A stretch of 12,096 bases of DNA from assembly GCA_050730675.1 (NCBI GenBank), contig JBOHNM010000127.1:1-12096 (forward strand). Reading direction: 5' to 3'. Position numbers and translations under genes: made by a program. The notes under the pieces were generated by a model. It saw only the letters and a list, made by a program, of their open reading frames with translations. It searched no databases and was not told the DNA's origin. Origin of the DNA: JBOHNM01 sp050730675 (lineage in GTDB: Bacteria; Planctomycetota; Phycisphaerae; Phycisphaerales; UBA1924). Below, piece after piece: positions 1 through 6,161 of the stretch (its first letter is position 1; the number at the start of each line of letters is the position of its first letter).

Positions 1-34
1 TTCATTGTGTGTGTAGTCGGAAGGAAGTAGACGA

Positions 35-67
35 CCAGACGAGACCACTGGTTGCCCGTTCGTCTGG
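35..67. other. Inverted repeat downstream of rnpB
   Basis: Perfect 8-bp arms CCAGACGA (35-42) and TCGTCTGG (60-67) enclose a 17-nt loop. It lies just beyond the rnpB terminator in the direction of rnpB transcription. It has no T-tract, so it may be a back-up structure for transcript end protection or a chance dyad. The rest of 1-71 shows no gene. Confidence 0.35.
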
Positions 68-71
68 CCGC

Positions 72-112
72 AAAAAGGCCGCAGGCCCCCGGGGGACTCC
101 CGAGGGCCTGCG
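72..112 (-). terminator. Intrinsic terminator of rnpB
   Basis: Read on the minus strand, a nearly perfect hairpin has outer arms CGCAGGCCC and GGGCCTGCG. The stem continues inward with a T-G wobble and CGGG/CCCG to a 5-nt loop. After a 4-nt GGCC spacer comes a run of five T residues (A residues at 72-76 on the plus strand). It begins 8 nt after the predicted 3' end of the RNase P RNA. The stem is about 14 bp and very GC-rich, as expected of a strong rho-independent terminator in a high-GC genome. Confidence 0.8.
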
Positions 113-119
113 ATTGGGC

Positions 120-587
120 CGGCGCAAGCGATAAGCCGAGTTCCGTCCCGCCCGCCGTATCGATCACGGTCCCCACGGCTCCATTGACGGGGGCGTGTGG
201 GGGGCGATCGACGCGCGGACGTGGGCGGCCATTTCTCTGGGCGGCCCGTTGCCGAGCCGCTCGAGCGGTCTACCCGCCCCCTTCCACCCGAACCGGGTGT
301 CACCCACCGTCTTTGCGGATGGCGGATGCGGGAGCTGTATGACCTTGCACGCGGCGGGGTTTGCCGTGCCCCGACCCTCACGGGCCGAGCGGTGGGCTCT
401 TACTCCACCGTTTCACCCTTGCCTGATCCCCGGCGAACCGGGGCCATCGGCGGTCTGTTCTCTGTGGCACTGTCCCGCGTTCCTGGCCCACGGAACGGGT
501 GGGTGTTACCCACCGCCGTGTCCTGCCGTGCTCGGACTTTCCTCCCGGATGGGCCGAAGCCCTCCGGGCGGCCGCCTGCCTGCGCCG
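120..587 (-). ncRNA. rnpB: RNase P RNA (bacterial type A), catalytic RNA
   Basis: This is the RNA subunit of RNase P, which removes 5' leaders from pre-tRNAs. On the minus strand the hallmark blocks appear in order: GGGAGGAAAGTCCGAGCAC (P4 5' side, near 530-548), ACAGTGCCACAGAGAACAGA, AAGGGTGAAACGGTGGAGTA with AGAGCCCACCG, the P15 segment GGCGGGTAGACCGCTCGAGC, AGAGAAATGG, and GGACGGAACTCGGCTTATC (131-149). The ends were set by helix P1: CGGCGCAGGC at 587-578 pairs over 10 bp (two G-U) with GCTTGCGCCG at 129-120. The length of about 468 nt is long for the family. The excess is mainly a 70-80 nt insertion between the P2 and P4 3' strands, in the P19 position. An intrinsic terminator follows directly. 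Exact ends are inferred from pairing; the identity is secure. Confidence 0.96.
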
Positions 588-593
588 TCATTC

Positions 594-611
594 GGTTGTC
601 AGTGGACAATC
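594..611. promoter_or_regulatory. Dyad in the rnpB / MocA divergent promoter region
   Basis: GGTTGTC-AGTG-GACAATC forms a 7-bp dyad (one G-T) with a 4-nt centre. It sits in the 52-bp gap between the divergent rnpB (start near 587) and the plus-strand gene at 640. On the minus strand the motif TAGGAT, a weak -10 match, lies just upstream of it. Position suggests a promoter or operator region, but the element is short and no consensus is matched. Confidence 0.3.
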
Positions 612-639
612 CTACGTCGCCCGCCCCTCTTCCGGTACG

Positions 640-1734
640 ATGTCCGCCGTGGACCCAACTTCCGGCACCACCACCGCCACCCTTTGGCTGAATACGGCCC
701 AGCACGCCTTGGTGCGTGCCGTGGTGTTGCGTGCGGGGCTGAAGGTGGTCGCGGTGGGTTCGCCGGAGCAGGGGCAGGCCGGCAAGCTGGCGGAGGACTT
801 CGGGGCCAAGCCGCTCGACGACCTGCGCAATGCGATCGCTTCGGCCGAGCCGGGGCTGTTGCTGATCGCCGCGCCGGGAGACTTCGCCGCCGATCCCAAT
901 ACAGCGCAGCAGGAAGCGCAAACGTTGCGATCGGCCCGCGACCGCGGCGTGAAACTAGCGACGCTGGAGCCGCTGCCGGCCTCGCTGCTGCAATTGGCCG
1001 CCGTCTCCGCGAAGACCGTGTCGCCTGTCGCGCTGGGGCCCGAGTCCGGCGGCGAGGCAGACGAGCTGCGGACCTCGCTCGGCGAGTGGGCCGCCATGGC
1101 GCCGCTGTCGCGCCTCACCAGCGCCGCGCAAGAGGCGATCGAAGCGGTGGTGGCGTTTGGCCCTGTTCGCTCGGCCACGATCTCGTGTCTAGGTTCGTCC
1201 GCCGAAGGATCACTCGGCGCGCGACTGGTAGATGCGATGGACTTGGTCTTGGCGCTCCTGGGCGAGCCGGAGACGATCGACGCGGCGTTCACGGCCTCCG
1301 ATGCCGCACGAAACCTCCATCCGCTCCCCGGTGAGTCGCTCCGCGGCCTGCACGGCGACATGACGGCGAACCTGCGATTCGGCGGCGGTCGCGCGGCGTG
1401 CATCTTCTGCTCCAGCCACGCGGGGCGTTACGAACTGGCCGCAACACTCATCGGCCCCGGGGGCCGCTTGCATCTGTCCCTCGACGGCACTGAACTGATC
1501 GATGCGAAGGGGCAGCGGCTCGATCGGCCTCGAACGGCATCGGGCAAGAGTGATGATGGGTCACCGGCCGTCGCACCCCTGGTGGCGCAGCTCGATCAGA
1601 TCATCCGCGCGGGCCGCCCGGCGGGGCTGGTCGACTGGCCGCGAGTACTGGCGATGGCTCAGGCAGCGCTCTTGAGCGCGCGCACGGGCGAGCCTGAGAG
1701 CCCGGCGACGATGCTGAAGATGGCGGGGCTGTAG
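640..1734 (+). CDS. Gfo/Idh/MocA-fold protein, probably degenerate oxidoreductase
   Basis: A 364-residue protein with the two-domain layout of Gfo/Idh/MocA oxidoreductases. The N-terminal Rossmann-like part (about 14-120) shows VVAVGSPE, AGKLAEDFGAKPLDDL and LLLIAAPGD, matching the family's second strand, AEE-GA helix and IATP strand. The C-terminal part has the family's LVDAMDLVLALLGEP (197-210), a LRF-GGGRAA strand (245-253), GPGGRLHLSLDG (272-283) and a final DWPRVLAMAQAALLSARTGEP. Two hallmarks are missing: the first glycine-rich loop (GxGxxG) is replaced by LNTAQHA (17-23), and the EKP catalytic motif reads LEPLP (109-113) with no lysine. It may therefore be non-catalytic or bind another ligand. 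ATG 640 is the first start beyond the rnpB region, but no Shine-Dalgarno motif is visible. It ends 26 nt before a convergent gene. Substrate unknown. Confidence 0.72.
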   Translation: MSAVDPTSGTTTATLWLNTAQHALVRAVVLRAGLKVVAVGSPEQGQAGKLAEDFGAKPLDDLRNAIASAEPGLLLIAAPGDFAADPNTAQQEAQTLRSARDRGVKLATLEPLPASLLQLAAVSAKTVSPVALGPESGGEADELRTSLGEWAAMAPLSRLTSAAQEAIEAVVAFGPVRSATISCLGSSAEGSLGARLVDAMDLVLALLGEPETIDAAFTASDAARNLHPLPGESLRGLHGDMTANLRFGGGRAACIFCSSHAGRYELAATLIGPGGRLHLSLDGTELIDAKGQRLDRPRTASGKSDDGSPAVAPLVAQLDQIIRAGRPAGLVDWPRVLAMAQAALLSARTGEPESPATMLKMAGL

Positions 1735-1760
1735 CATCAGCTTGCAGCCGATGCCGCCCA

Positions 1761-2114
1761 TTATCTCGCCCGTCGCACAAAGTACGGCTGGTTTTCGCGC
1801 AGCTCCGCGCCCGGCTCGATCTCCCACCCGTCCCCGCCGAAGACGTTGATGGCGTAGAGCTGCGGATTCCACTTCTTTTCGAATTGCCCGCGGCTGGACC
1901 GGTAGACGGTCAGATTTTCCGGTGGCGCCAGCGGCAACTCAACCCGGCAGATCGATGTCTGCGTCTCGATGACGGCCGTTCCACCAGTGATGTAGAGTCG
2001 CCCGTATTCCCAGCAGGGTGTCACGCGGGCCGGAGGTTGCCCTCCTGCCCCGACCGCCACCGCCACCGCGATGCCTGTTCCCGCCGCCAGAACCGCGATC
2101 CAAGCTGCACGCAT
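1761..2114 (-). CDS. Small exported protein of unknown function
   Basis: A 117-residue protein with a clear N-terminal signal peptide: MRAAW, then a hydrophobic Ala/Val core to about residue 24, then GGQPPA. The start is fixed by GGAG (minus strand, 2125-2122) seven bases before ATG at 2114. The mature part holds CWEYGRLYITGG and LYAINVFGGDGWEIEPG, then a final PYFVRRAR. This order, WEY strand, 'N-GG-GWE' and a terminal F-(K/R)R strand, resembles the small DUF4177 fold; that similarity is from memory and weak. Two cysteines (34 and 57 by my count) could form a disulfide outside the cytoplasm. It is convergent with the MocA-like gene (26-nt gap) and divergent from mnmG (73-nt gap). I do not assign a function. 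Confidence 0.7.
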   Translation of the reverse strand: MRAAWIAVLAAGTGIAVAVAVGAGGQPPARVTPCWEYGRLYITGGTAVIETQTSICRVELPLAPPENLTVYRSSRGQFEKKWNPQLYAINVFGGDGWEIEPGAELRENQPYFVRRAR

Positions 2115-2175
2115 GGTGAATCTCCGTTGGCAGTGTTTCCGCAGCCGGGGCGGCCCGGTTGCACGTCCGGCGCAC

Positions 2176-2181
2176 AATAAT
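2176..2181 (+). promoter_or_regulatory. Possible -10 box for mnmG
   Basis: AATAAT matches TATAAT at five of six positions in an otherwise GC-rich gap, and ends 6 nt before the GTG start of mnmG. No good -35 is seen at the proper distance. If used, transcription would start at or next to the start codon, giving a leaderless mRNA, which fits the absence of a Shine-Dalgarno sequence. Confidence 0.3.
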
Positions 2182-2187
2182 CACCCC

Positions 2188-4122
2188 GTGCAGACGTCGT
2201 TTGATGTCATCGTGATCGGCGGGGGCCACGCGGGCGTGGAGGCCGCCTGGGCGGCGGCCAATATTCTGGGCCGCCCGGGGTCGGTTGCGCTGGTGACGAT
2301 GGACCCGAGCAAGATCGGCGTCATGTCGTGCAACCCGGCTATCGGCGGGCTCGCCAAAGGGCAGATCGTCCGTGAGATCGACGCCCTGGGCGGGGTGATG
2401 GGGCTGGCGACCGACGCGACGGGCATCCAGTTCAAAGTGCTCAACACCAGCAAGGGCCCGGCTGTGCACGGCCCACGGGCCCAGTGCGACAAGTATGCGT
2501 ACGCCGAGACGGTGAAGGCGATGATCGCGTCGCGGCCGGAGATCGTGGTGGTGGGGGGGAGTGTTGAGCGGCTGGTGGTGGAGGGAGGCGAGGTTCGAGG
2601 CGTGGCCGTCGGACAAAGTTCAAAGTTCAAAGTTCAAAGTTCGAATTTGTTGCTGTCAGCGTCAGCGGTCGTTCTTACCACAGGCACCTTCATGCGTGCC
2701 CTCATGCACACAGGCGAGCACAAAACCGAGGGCGGGCGCTTCGGCGAAGGATCGGCCGTGGGCATCTCCGGCGCACTGCGAGAACTGGGCTTCGAGCTTG
2801 GTCGCCTCAAGACCGGCACACCGCCGCGACTGCTCCGTGGCAGCATCGACTGGAACGCCCTTGAGGAGCAGCGCGGCGACGATCCACCCGCTCCCTTCAG
2901 CGACCTCTCTGGCCTCGCCACCGTGTCTCCTTCCCTCTCCGTCCCCTCTCTGTCTCGTTTTCCCGTCCTCCCGCAAATCGACTGCCGCATCACCGCCACC
3001 AACGCCGCTATTCACGAGCACATCCGCGCCAACCTCCACCGCGCCCCGATGTACAGCGGGCAGATCGAATCCGTCGGCCCGCGTTACTGTCCGAGCCTGG
3101 AGGACAAGGTCGTCCGATTTTCCGAGCGCGACACCCACCACGTCTACCTCGAGCCTGAATCGCTCCACGACGATTGGATCTACTGCAACGGCATCTCCAC
3201 CAGCCTCCCCGCCGACGTGCAGGAATTCATCGTCCGCAACCTTCCCGGCTGTGAACGGGCGCAGATCTGCCGTTTTGGCTACGCCGTCGAGTACGACATG
3301 GTCCGCCCGCACCAGATCCACGCCACCGCCGAGACCAAGCTCGTCGGCGGGCTCTACCTCGCCGGCCAGATCAACGGCACCAGCGGCTACGAAGAAGCCG
3401 CCGCTCAAGGAATCGTCGCGGGCATCAACGCCGCCCGGCGGGCGCTCGGCGAGCAACCCGTCATCTTGGGTCGCGAGCAGGCATACATCGGCGTGCTGAT
3501 GGACGACCTGGTGACCAAGACCCCGGTCGAGCCGTACCGCATGTTCACCAGCCGCGCTGAGCACCGCCTGCTTCTGCGCTCCGACAATGCCGCCGACCGC
3601 CTGACGCCGCTCGCTGAGCAGTGGGGGATGCTGACGACGACCGATCTCGGCCGCCTCCGCTCCGAGCGATTCCGCTCACGCCGCGATCGGATCGCCGCGC
3701 TCCATGCCCGCATCGACATCACGTTCCACGACGGCAAGCCGCTCGCCGATGTCCTTCGCCGCCCGGAGTTCACCACCGCCGACATGCTCGCCGCGCTCGG
3801 TTCGCCCACTGACACCGACCCCGCCGCGGCACTCACCGTCGCCACCGACCGCTTCTACGCCGCGTACATCAACAAGGCCCGCACCCAGATTGCCCGCGCT
3901 GGCGACCTGGAGCGCCGGCGCATCCCAGCGAGCTTTGACTACGCCCTGCACACCACGCTCCGTACCGAGGCCCGCCACGCGCTGATCCGCTTCCGCCCCG
4001 AGACCCTCGGCCAAGCCGGCCGCCTCGAAGGACTGACCCCGGCCGACGTCACGCTCCTGAGCGTCCTCATCACCCGACATCGCGAGCAGGAGCGAACAGC
4101 CGGCGAGCCAACGACTAACTGA
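2188..4122 (+). CDS. mnmG: tRNA uridine-5-carboxymethylaminomethyl modification enzyme MnmG (GidA)
   Basis: FAD-dependent subunit that, with GTPase MnmE, installs the (carboxymethyl)aminomethyl group at C5 of wobble uridine in several tRNAs. Seen: FAD dinucleotide loop GGGHAGVEAA (11-20), SCNPAIGGLAKG (47-58), STKGPAVHGPRAQ-type block (88-99, here NTSKGPAV), LTTGTF (163-168), GRLKTGTPPR (205-214), PMYSGQIESVGPRYCPS (287-303) with the conserved cysteine 301, AGQINGTSGYEEAAAQG (392-408), EPYRMFTSRAEHRL, and the C-terminal helical MnmE-binding domain ending in LGQAGRLEGLTPADV. At 644 residues it is slightly longer than usual, because of QSSKFKVQSS (143-152) and a Ser/Pro/Val-rich stretch (about 241-257). 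Phe 363 replaces a normally conserved proline (RPGYA to RFGYA). The GTG start at 2188 puts the FAD loop at the usual distance; the frame stays open further upstream but that part is not family-like. Confidence 0.95.
   Translation: MQTSFDVIVIGGGHAGVEAAWAAANILGRPGSVALVTMDPSKIGVMSCNPAIGGLAKGQIVREIDALGGVMGLATDATGIQFKVLNTSKGPAVHGPRAQCDKYAYAETVKAMIASRPEIVVVGGSVERLVVEGGEVRGVAVGQSSKFKVQSSNLLLSASAVVLTTGTFMRALMHTGEHKTEGGRFGEGSAVGISGALRELGFELGRLKTGTPPRLLRGSIDWNALEEQRGDDPPAPFSDLSGLATVSPSLSVPSLSRFPVLPQIDCRITATNAAIHEHIRANLHRAPMYSGQIESVGPRYCPSLEDKVVRFSERDTHHVYLEPESLHDDWIYCNGISTSLPADVQEFIVRNLPGCERAQICRFGYAVEYDMVRPHQIHATAETKLVGGLYLAGQINGTSGYEEAAAQGIVAGINAARRALGEQPVILGREQAYIGVLMDDLVTKTPVEPYRMFTSRAEHRLLLRSDNAADRLTPLAEQWGMLTTTDLGRLRSERFRSRRDRIAALHARIDITFHDGKPLADVLRRPEFTTADMLAALGSPTDTDPAAALTVATDRFYAAYINKARTQIARAGDLERRRIPASFDYALHTTLRTEARHALIRFRPETLGQAGRLEGLTPADVTLLSVLITRHREQERTAGEPTTN
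2614..2642 (+). repeat. Tandem heptamer (CAAAGTT)x4 inside mnmG
   Basis: Four exact CAAAGTT copies run from 2614 to 2641, followed by C and a decayed partial copy (GAATTTG). The tract is AT-rich amid very GC-rich coding sequence and is translated in frame as QSSKFKVQSS. It falls in a surface turn between two strands of the MnmG FAD domain, where other MnmG proteins have a shorter linker. Confidence 0.9.
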
Positions 4123-4130
4123 TCAGACCC

Positions 4131-4156
4131 GCGCGCCGGTCTTGCCTTTGGCGCGC
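4131..4156. other. Hairpin between mnmG and the antiporter gene
   Basis: GCGCGCC (4131-4137) and GGCGCGC (4150-4156) form a perfect 7-bp GC stem with a 12-nt loop, 9 nt after the mnmG stop and 14 nt before the next start. There is no T-tract. It could protect an mRNA end, attenuate read-through, or sequester the start region of the antiporter gene. Confidence 0.4.
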
Positions 4157-4169
4157 GATCGGTCAACTG

Positions 4170-5963
4170 TTGCCCGTGTTCCCTGTTCTCCTTGCCGAAG
4201 CCGCTCAATCGCGCACGGTGCTCGACCTCGTCGTCGTGCTCGCCGCGGCTGCTCTCGGCGCCATGGTCGCCCGCCGCCTCAATCTTCCGGTCATCGCCAG
4301 CTACCTCATCACCGGCGCCATCATCGGCCCCACGGCTCTGAAATTCGTCGGCAACGCGGCGAGCATCGAGGCCATCTCCGCCATCGCCACCATCCTGCTG
4401 ATGTTCACCATCGGCCTGCACATGGACGTCGATGGGCTCTCGTCGGGCATGATCCGTGTCGTGATGGTGGGTTTCTTCGCCACCACCGCCGCGGCACTCG
4501 CGCTCTGGCCGATCACGGCCATCTCCAGCGGCGCGCCCGGCGGGCTCGCCGTCGCCATGGCTTTGGCGATGTCCTCGACCGCGGTGGTCGTCCGTCTCAT
4601 GGCCGAGCGCCGTGAGACCCACAAGACCCACGGCCGGTTGATCTTCGGCACCCTCATCGTCCAAGACTTGCTGGCGCTGGCCGCCTTAGCCATTCTTCCG
4701 CTTCTGGCGGCATGGGCAGGCGCCACACCAAAGTCCGGCTCCGAAGCGGCGCACGCCTCGCTCCTTCCCGAGCATTGGCCCCACGTCGTCAAGGCCGCCG
4801 TCGCCATCACGGGCATCGCCACGCTCATCGGTGTCAGCCGGTTGCTCCTGCCCAGTCTGCTCAAAGAGGCCGGCCGCGGCAGCAGCAGCGAAGTGGCCTT
4901 GGTCCTCTCCGCGGCCGTCGCCCTTGGTTCAGCGATAGTTGCCGCGGGATTGGGCTTCAGCCCTGAACTCGGCGCCTTCCTCGCCGGCTTTGTGCTGGCG
5001 ACCACGCCCTTCAAGCACCAGCTCGCCGGCCAGCTCGCGCCGATGCGCGACCTGTTCATGGCCGTCTTCTTCACCTCGGTCGGGCTGCAGCTCAAGCTCA
5101 CCGTCGTGCGCGACGACTGGCTCTTCATCCTCCTCTCGCTGGTGGCGCTCCTCTCGATCAAGGCCGTCGCCAACGCGCTGATCGCTTGGATCTTCGGGGC
5201 CACCGCTGTTATCGCCGCCCTCTTCGGCCTGGCCCTCTGCCAGGCAGGGGAGTTTTCGATCGTCATCCTCGCGCTCGCCAACGCTCTCGGCCTCACCGAC
5301 GACGCCACCCGTGACCGCCTCATTGCCGTGGTTGTGCTCGGGTTCATCGTCACGCCGAGCCTCTATTCGCTCGGCCACCGCATCGCCCCGTTCATGGCCC
5401 GCTTCCCCGTCGCCGGGTGGAGCAGCGCCGGTGCACTCCGCCGCGCAGTGCCCGTGACGCTTGCGCCCGCCGGTGATCCCGCCGCTTCGCCAAACCCCGA
5501 ACCCGCACCCAAGCTCGCCAACTACGTCATCATCGCCGGCTTCGGCATCGTCGGCCGCTCTCTCGCCGATCGGCTCGAGGTCGCGGGCATCCCCTTCTGC
5601 ATCGTGGATCTCAACCAGCAGACCATCGCCACCCAGCGGCGACTCGGCCGCAGCGCCTACTACGGCGATATCAGCAACCCCGAGGTCCTCGAGTCCGCTG
5701 GCATCGATGCCGCCGACGCGGTCTTCCTGACGATCCCCGACGACGAAGCGACTCTGCGGGCCTGCCGCGTGGTGCGCACGCTCGCGCCGCACATCTTCAT
5801 CGCAGCCCGCACCAGCTTCCTCAGCAAGGCCATGGTCGCCACCGAACTCGGCGCCGACCAGGTCATCGTCGAGGAGGTCGCCACCGCCGAGACGATGGCC
5901 CGCCAGGTAATCGAGCGCCTTGAGCGCCGAAGGGCGGCGGGCGTGCCGCGGGCTTCGACGTGA
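4170..5963 (+). CDS. CPA2-family cation/proton antiporter with RCK (TrkA-N) domain
   Basis: A 597-residue inner-membrane protein of the monovalent cation:proton antiporter-2 family (KefB/KefC-like). The first roughly 415 residues form many hydrophobic helices with family landmarks: LNLPVIASYLITGAIIGP (38-55), SSTAVVVRLMAERRETH (from about 135), FGTLIVQDLLAL, SPELGAFLAGFVLATTPF (about 264-281), and QAGEFSIVILALANALGL (about 357-374). A Pro/Ala linker leads to an RCK-N domain at 450-566 with the nucleotide loop GFGIVGRSLADRL and the acidic strand end CIVDLNQ, which in relatives binds NAD(H) or AMP to gate transport. The cation (K+ or Na+) cannot be told from sequence; a glutathione-gated Kef role is not shown. 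The start is uncertain: TTG 4170 or GTG 4176, neither with a clear ribosome site. The 47-nt gap makes cotranscription with mnmG possible. Confidence 0.9.
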   Translation: MPVFPVLLAEAAQSRTVLDLVVVLAAAALGAMVARRLNLPVIASYLITGAIIGPTALKFVGNAASIEAISAIATILLMFTIGLHMDVDGLSSGMIRVVMVGFFATTAAALALWPITAISSGAPGGLAVAMALAMSSTAVVVRLMAERRETHKTHGRLIFGTLIVQDLLALAALAILPLLAAWAGATPKSGSEAAHASLLPEHWPHVVKAAVAITGIATLIGVSRLLLPSLLKEAGRGSSSEVALVLSAAVALGSAIVAAGLGFSPELGAFLAGFVLATTPFKHQLAGQLAPMRDLFMAVFFTSVGLQLKLTVVRDDWLFILLSLVALLSIKAVANALIAWIFGATAVIAALFGLALCQAGEFSIVILALANALGLTDDATRDRLIAVVVLGFIVTPSLYSLGHRIAPFMARFPVAGWSSAGALRRAVPVTLAPAGDPAASPNPEPAPKLANYVIIAGFGIVGRSLADRLEVAGIPFCIVDLNQQTIATQRRLGRSAYYGDISNPEVLESAGIDAADAVFLTIPDDEATLRACRVVRTLAPHIFIAARTSFLSKAMVATELGADQVIVEEVATAETMARQVIERLERRRAAGVPRAST

Positions 5964-6007
5964 CATCGCCGATGAGCACTCCGATCACGTTGGTGACCCG
6001 AGATAAC

Positions 6008-6060
6008 CCCGGAAATCGAGCGTTCGAGCGGCAATCACCCGGTATTTTCGGGATTCCGGG
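6008..6060. other. Imperfect inverted repeat after the antiporter gene
   Basis: CCCGGAAATC (6008-6017) pairs with GATTCCGGG (6052-6060) over 9 bp with one bulged A. Inside, CCCG/CGGG (6038-6052) can form a small competing hairpin. A second hairpin, GCGGGC-atacc-GCCCGC, follows at 6064-6080. None has a T-tract. They fill the 198-nt gap between antiporter and exported protein and may mark a transcript end. Confidence 0.3.
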
Positions 6061-6161
6061 CTTGCGGGCATACCGCCCGCGCATCCCTGCGTAATACTCA
6101 CTTGGACCGGTGATCCTGGGATGATCTCGTTCGCCCCGGCCATCGCCCGCTGGAGATGCCC

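Noticed and set aside
195..691. Overlapping long open frames over 195-691 on both strands
   Set aside because: They lie across the RNase P RNA; Pro/Arg/Ala-rich translations with no family signature are what GC-rich non-coding DNA gives.
612..1403. 263-codon minus-strand frame opposite the MocA-like gene
   Set aside because: Low-complexity Ser/Ala/Arg product without motifs; the plus strand carries clear family features in the same interval.
2614..2642. Short tandem repeats as a possible CRISPR array
   Set aside because: Units are 7 bp, contiguous and without spacers, and are translated inside mnmG.
2662..3564. 300-codon minus-strand frame opposite mnmG
   Set aside because: Mirror of mnmG codons; no motif, and mnmG is unambiguous.
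4301..5353. 350-codon minus-strand frame, and a second one at 4929-5966
   Set aside because: Both are antisense to the antiporter with composition-driven products; no ribosome site or known fold.
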